NCBI RefSeq assembly: GCF_002002725.1
Contig: NZ_MUNW01000073.1
Location: 1 to 55,866 of the forward strand
DNA length: 55,866 bases
From: Sinorhizobium sp. A49
GTDB taxonomy: Bacteria > Pseudomonadota > Alphaproteobacteria > Rhizobiales > Rhizobiaceae
Direction of reading: 5' to 3'
The position numbers and the translations under genes were made by a program. Below are positions 54,807 to 55,866 of the stretch, in pieces. The notes under the pieces were generated by a model. It did not search any database and was not told the origin of the DNA. It saw only the letters and a list, made by a program, of their open reading frames with translations. How positions within the stretch are numbered: the stretch's first letter is position 1; every line of letters starts with the position of its first letter.

Positions 54807-55493
54807 TGGGCGGGAACCTGAGCGTTTGGGGATGGGCCAGCCGCCCTCGTCGGCGTGGAAAAGCCAGCCGCGCTTGGCGAAGAGAAATGCTACCATCAGC
54901 GACGTCCAGAGGCCGAGCAGCAGCCCGGCGGCGACATCGCTCGGGTAGTGGGCGCCGACGATGACGCGCGAGATCCCGATCACCAGCGCCAAGGCGAAAA
55001 AGAACGACCGCAGCTTCGGCAACAGTATGGCAAAGACGCCGAAGAAGGCGCCGGCTGCCGTCGAATGGCCGGATGGAAAGCTTTCGAACAGGTTGTCGCC
55101 GGTAAACGGCGTCAGGCTGTAGGCGCCGAGGTCGACCAGAAGCTCGGGCCTAGCCCGCCCGATCAGGAACTTCAGCGCATGCACGAGCACGCTCGCGGTG
55201 CCGATCGTCAGGAAGAAATAGGCGGCAAGGTTGCGCACGGTGCGGACCCTGCGTTGAAGCGGTGCCTGGCGAACCGCACGCCGCAGAATGAAGGCGACTG
55301 CAAGCACCAGGCCGGAGAGATAGATCATCCAGCCGAAGGTGCCGAAGTCGGTAATCATGCGGTTGAAGGCGACGATGGTCTCGGGCAGCGCCTGCGCCCG
55401 CGTCGAGAGAACCGGATCGAACGGGATGAAGGCGAGCACGAGGACCAACGTCGTCACGAGGATCCATCCGGTTGATGCGAGCGGTCGATTCAT
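54804..55493 (-). CDS. PAP2 superfamily membrane phosphatase
   Basis: 229 residues with about six hydrophobic segments. The three phosphatase motifs are present: KFLIGRARPE (KxxxxxxRP), SFPSGHSTAAG (PSGH) and SRVIVGAHYPSDVAAG (SRxxxxxHxxxD). Family members dephosphorylate phosphatidic acid, undecaprenyl diphosphate or lipid A phosphates. The ATG at 55493 (MNRPLASTGW) has GGAAAGG six bases upstream; the frame runs to 55586 but that part lacks a ribosome-binding site. It is convergent with the MHS carrier gene and co-oriented with leuB, separated by the leuB terminator. Confidence 0.88.
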   Translation of the reverse strand: MNRPLASTGWILVTTLVLVLAFIPFDPVLSTRAQALPETIVAFNRMITDFGTFGWMIYLSGLVLAVAFILRRAVRQAPLQRRVRTVRNLAAYFFLTIGTASVLVHALKFLIGRARPELLVDLGAYSLTPFTGDNLFESFPSGHSTAAGAFFGVFAILLPKLRSFFFALALVIGISRVIVGAHYPSDVAAGLLLGLWTSLMVAFLFAKRGWLFHADEGGWPIPKRSGSRP

Positions 55494-55623
55494 GATTGCC
55501 TTTCCAAACGGCCTGCATGCGCAAAGGCGCCTCGACGTGGCCCGGCCCTTCTCCATACCCATGGCTCGCGCCGGATTTGCCTGCATGTGACGGCTCGGCG
55601 GCCAAATTCAAGACTGCCGAACG

Positions 55624-55652
55624 CAAAACACCTCCGGATCGCTCCGGAGGTG
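55624..55652 (-). terminator. Terminator of leuB
   Basis: CACCTCCGGA (55629-55638) pairs perfectly with TCCGGAGGTG (55643-55652) around TCGC. On the minus strand it runs into a TTTTGCGT tract. It lies about 42 bases past the leuB stop. Confidence 0.85.
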
Positions 55653-55693
55653 CCGAAAAAAAGCGCCGCCCGCCGGGGCGCGCCCTTCGAAGG

Positions 55694-55866
55694 TCAGGCC
55701 GAAAGAACCTTGAACTCGGTAAGGATGGCTTCGCCCATTTCGACGGTTCCGACCTGGCGTGCGCCTTCGGCCATGATGTCGCCGGTGCGGATGCCCTTGT
55801 CGAGCACGGTGGCGATCGCCTTCTCCAGATTGTCGGCTTCCTTCGTAAGATTGAAGGAGTAGCGCA
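55694..55866 (-). CDS. leuB: 3-isopropylmalate dehydrogenase, C-terminal fragment (cut by window edge)
   Basis: The last 57 or so codons are in the window and the gene continues past the right edge. The visible end LRYSFNLTKEADNLEKAIATVLDKGIRTGDIMAEGARQVGTVEMGEAILTEFKVLSA matches the C-terminal helix region of LeuB (the M.LRYS segment followed by A...VL..G.RT.D.). LeuB oxidatively decarboxylates 3-isopropylmalate in leucine synthesis. The catalytic residues lie outside the window. Confidence 0.9.
   Translation of the reverse strand, partial: RYSFNLTKEADNLEKAIATVLDKGIRTGDIMAEGARQVGTVEMGEAILTEFKVLSA

Overview
The window is 55.9 kb of GC-rich alphaproteobacterial chromosome. Gene content and order point to the Rhizobiaceae, most likely Sinorhizobium/Ensifer; the genus is inferred, because no rRNA or other species-level marker is present. 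It is dense core-genome DNA with about 44 protein genes. I see no rRNA, tRNA, CRISPR array, insertion sequence or prophage.

Replication centre (about 8.4-22 kb). Transcription switches from leftward to rightward at 11.27-11.68 kb, between a PPDK-regulator (DUF299) gene and hemE. That gap holds four DnaA-box-like 9-mers, several GANTC (CcrM) sites, two tandem inverted repeats and an AT-rich stretch. This is the hemE-linked position known for alphaproteobacterial origins, so I call it oriC. To its left, read leftward, lie maf-aroE-coaE-dnaQ in an overlapping chain. To its right, read rightward, lie hemE-hemJ, rho and mnmE-mnmG-rsmG-parA-parB. Near-perfect parS palindromes (consensus TGTTTCACGTGAAACA) lie on both sides of the origin, inside aroE and rsmG and upstream of rho, mnmE and mnmG. 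ParA and ParB are encoded 7.4-9 kb away. holA, lptE and leuS follow in the head-on direction.

Left arm (0-8.4 kb): the 5' end of gabD, a nitroreductase, gyrB, and a leftward operon of Tim44-like, MltA, Smr and XRE genes. fxsA and secB run rightward and share a bidirectional terminator with dnaQ.

Right arm (25-56 kb): a YggS-type PLP protein; two acyl-CoA synthetases (PrpE-like and Acs) flanking a TrcR/DUF1013 regulator; an SDHAF4-type assembly factor; htpX-rsmB; a heparinase II/III-like protein; purH; an Atg22-like MFS carrier; a very large NAD-glutamate dehydrogenase; pyridoxal kinase; a beta-carbonic anhydrase; an MltB-like transglycosylase; asd; a Pho-box-preceded alkaline phosphatase; a three-gene putative metal ABC system whose ATPase gene carries a frameshift; an MHS-type MFS carrier with a roughly 190-residue insertion; a PAP2 phosphatase; and the 3' end of leuB.

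The most interesting items are the oriC/parS architecture, the frameshift directly after the Walker A lysine in a Tat-protein/ABC/His-rich-permease cassette, a strand-biased repeated motif (TTAGCCGGATTCTC), the periplasmic insertion in the MHS carrier, and an MltA with no visible export signal.
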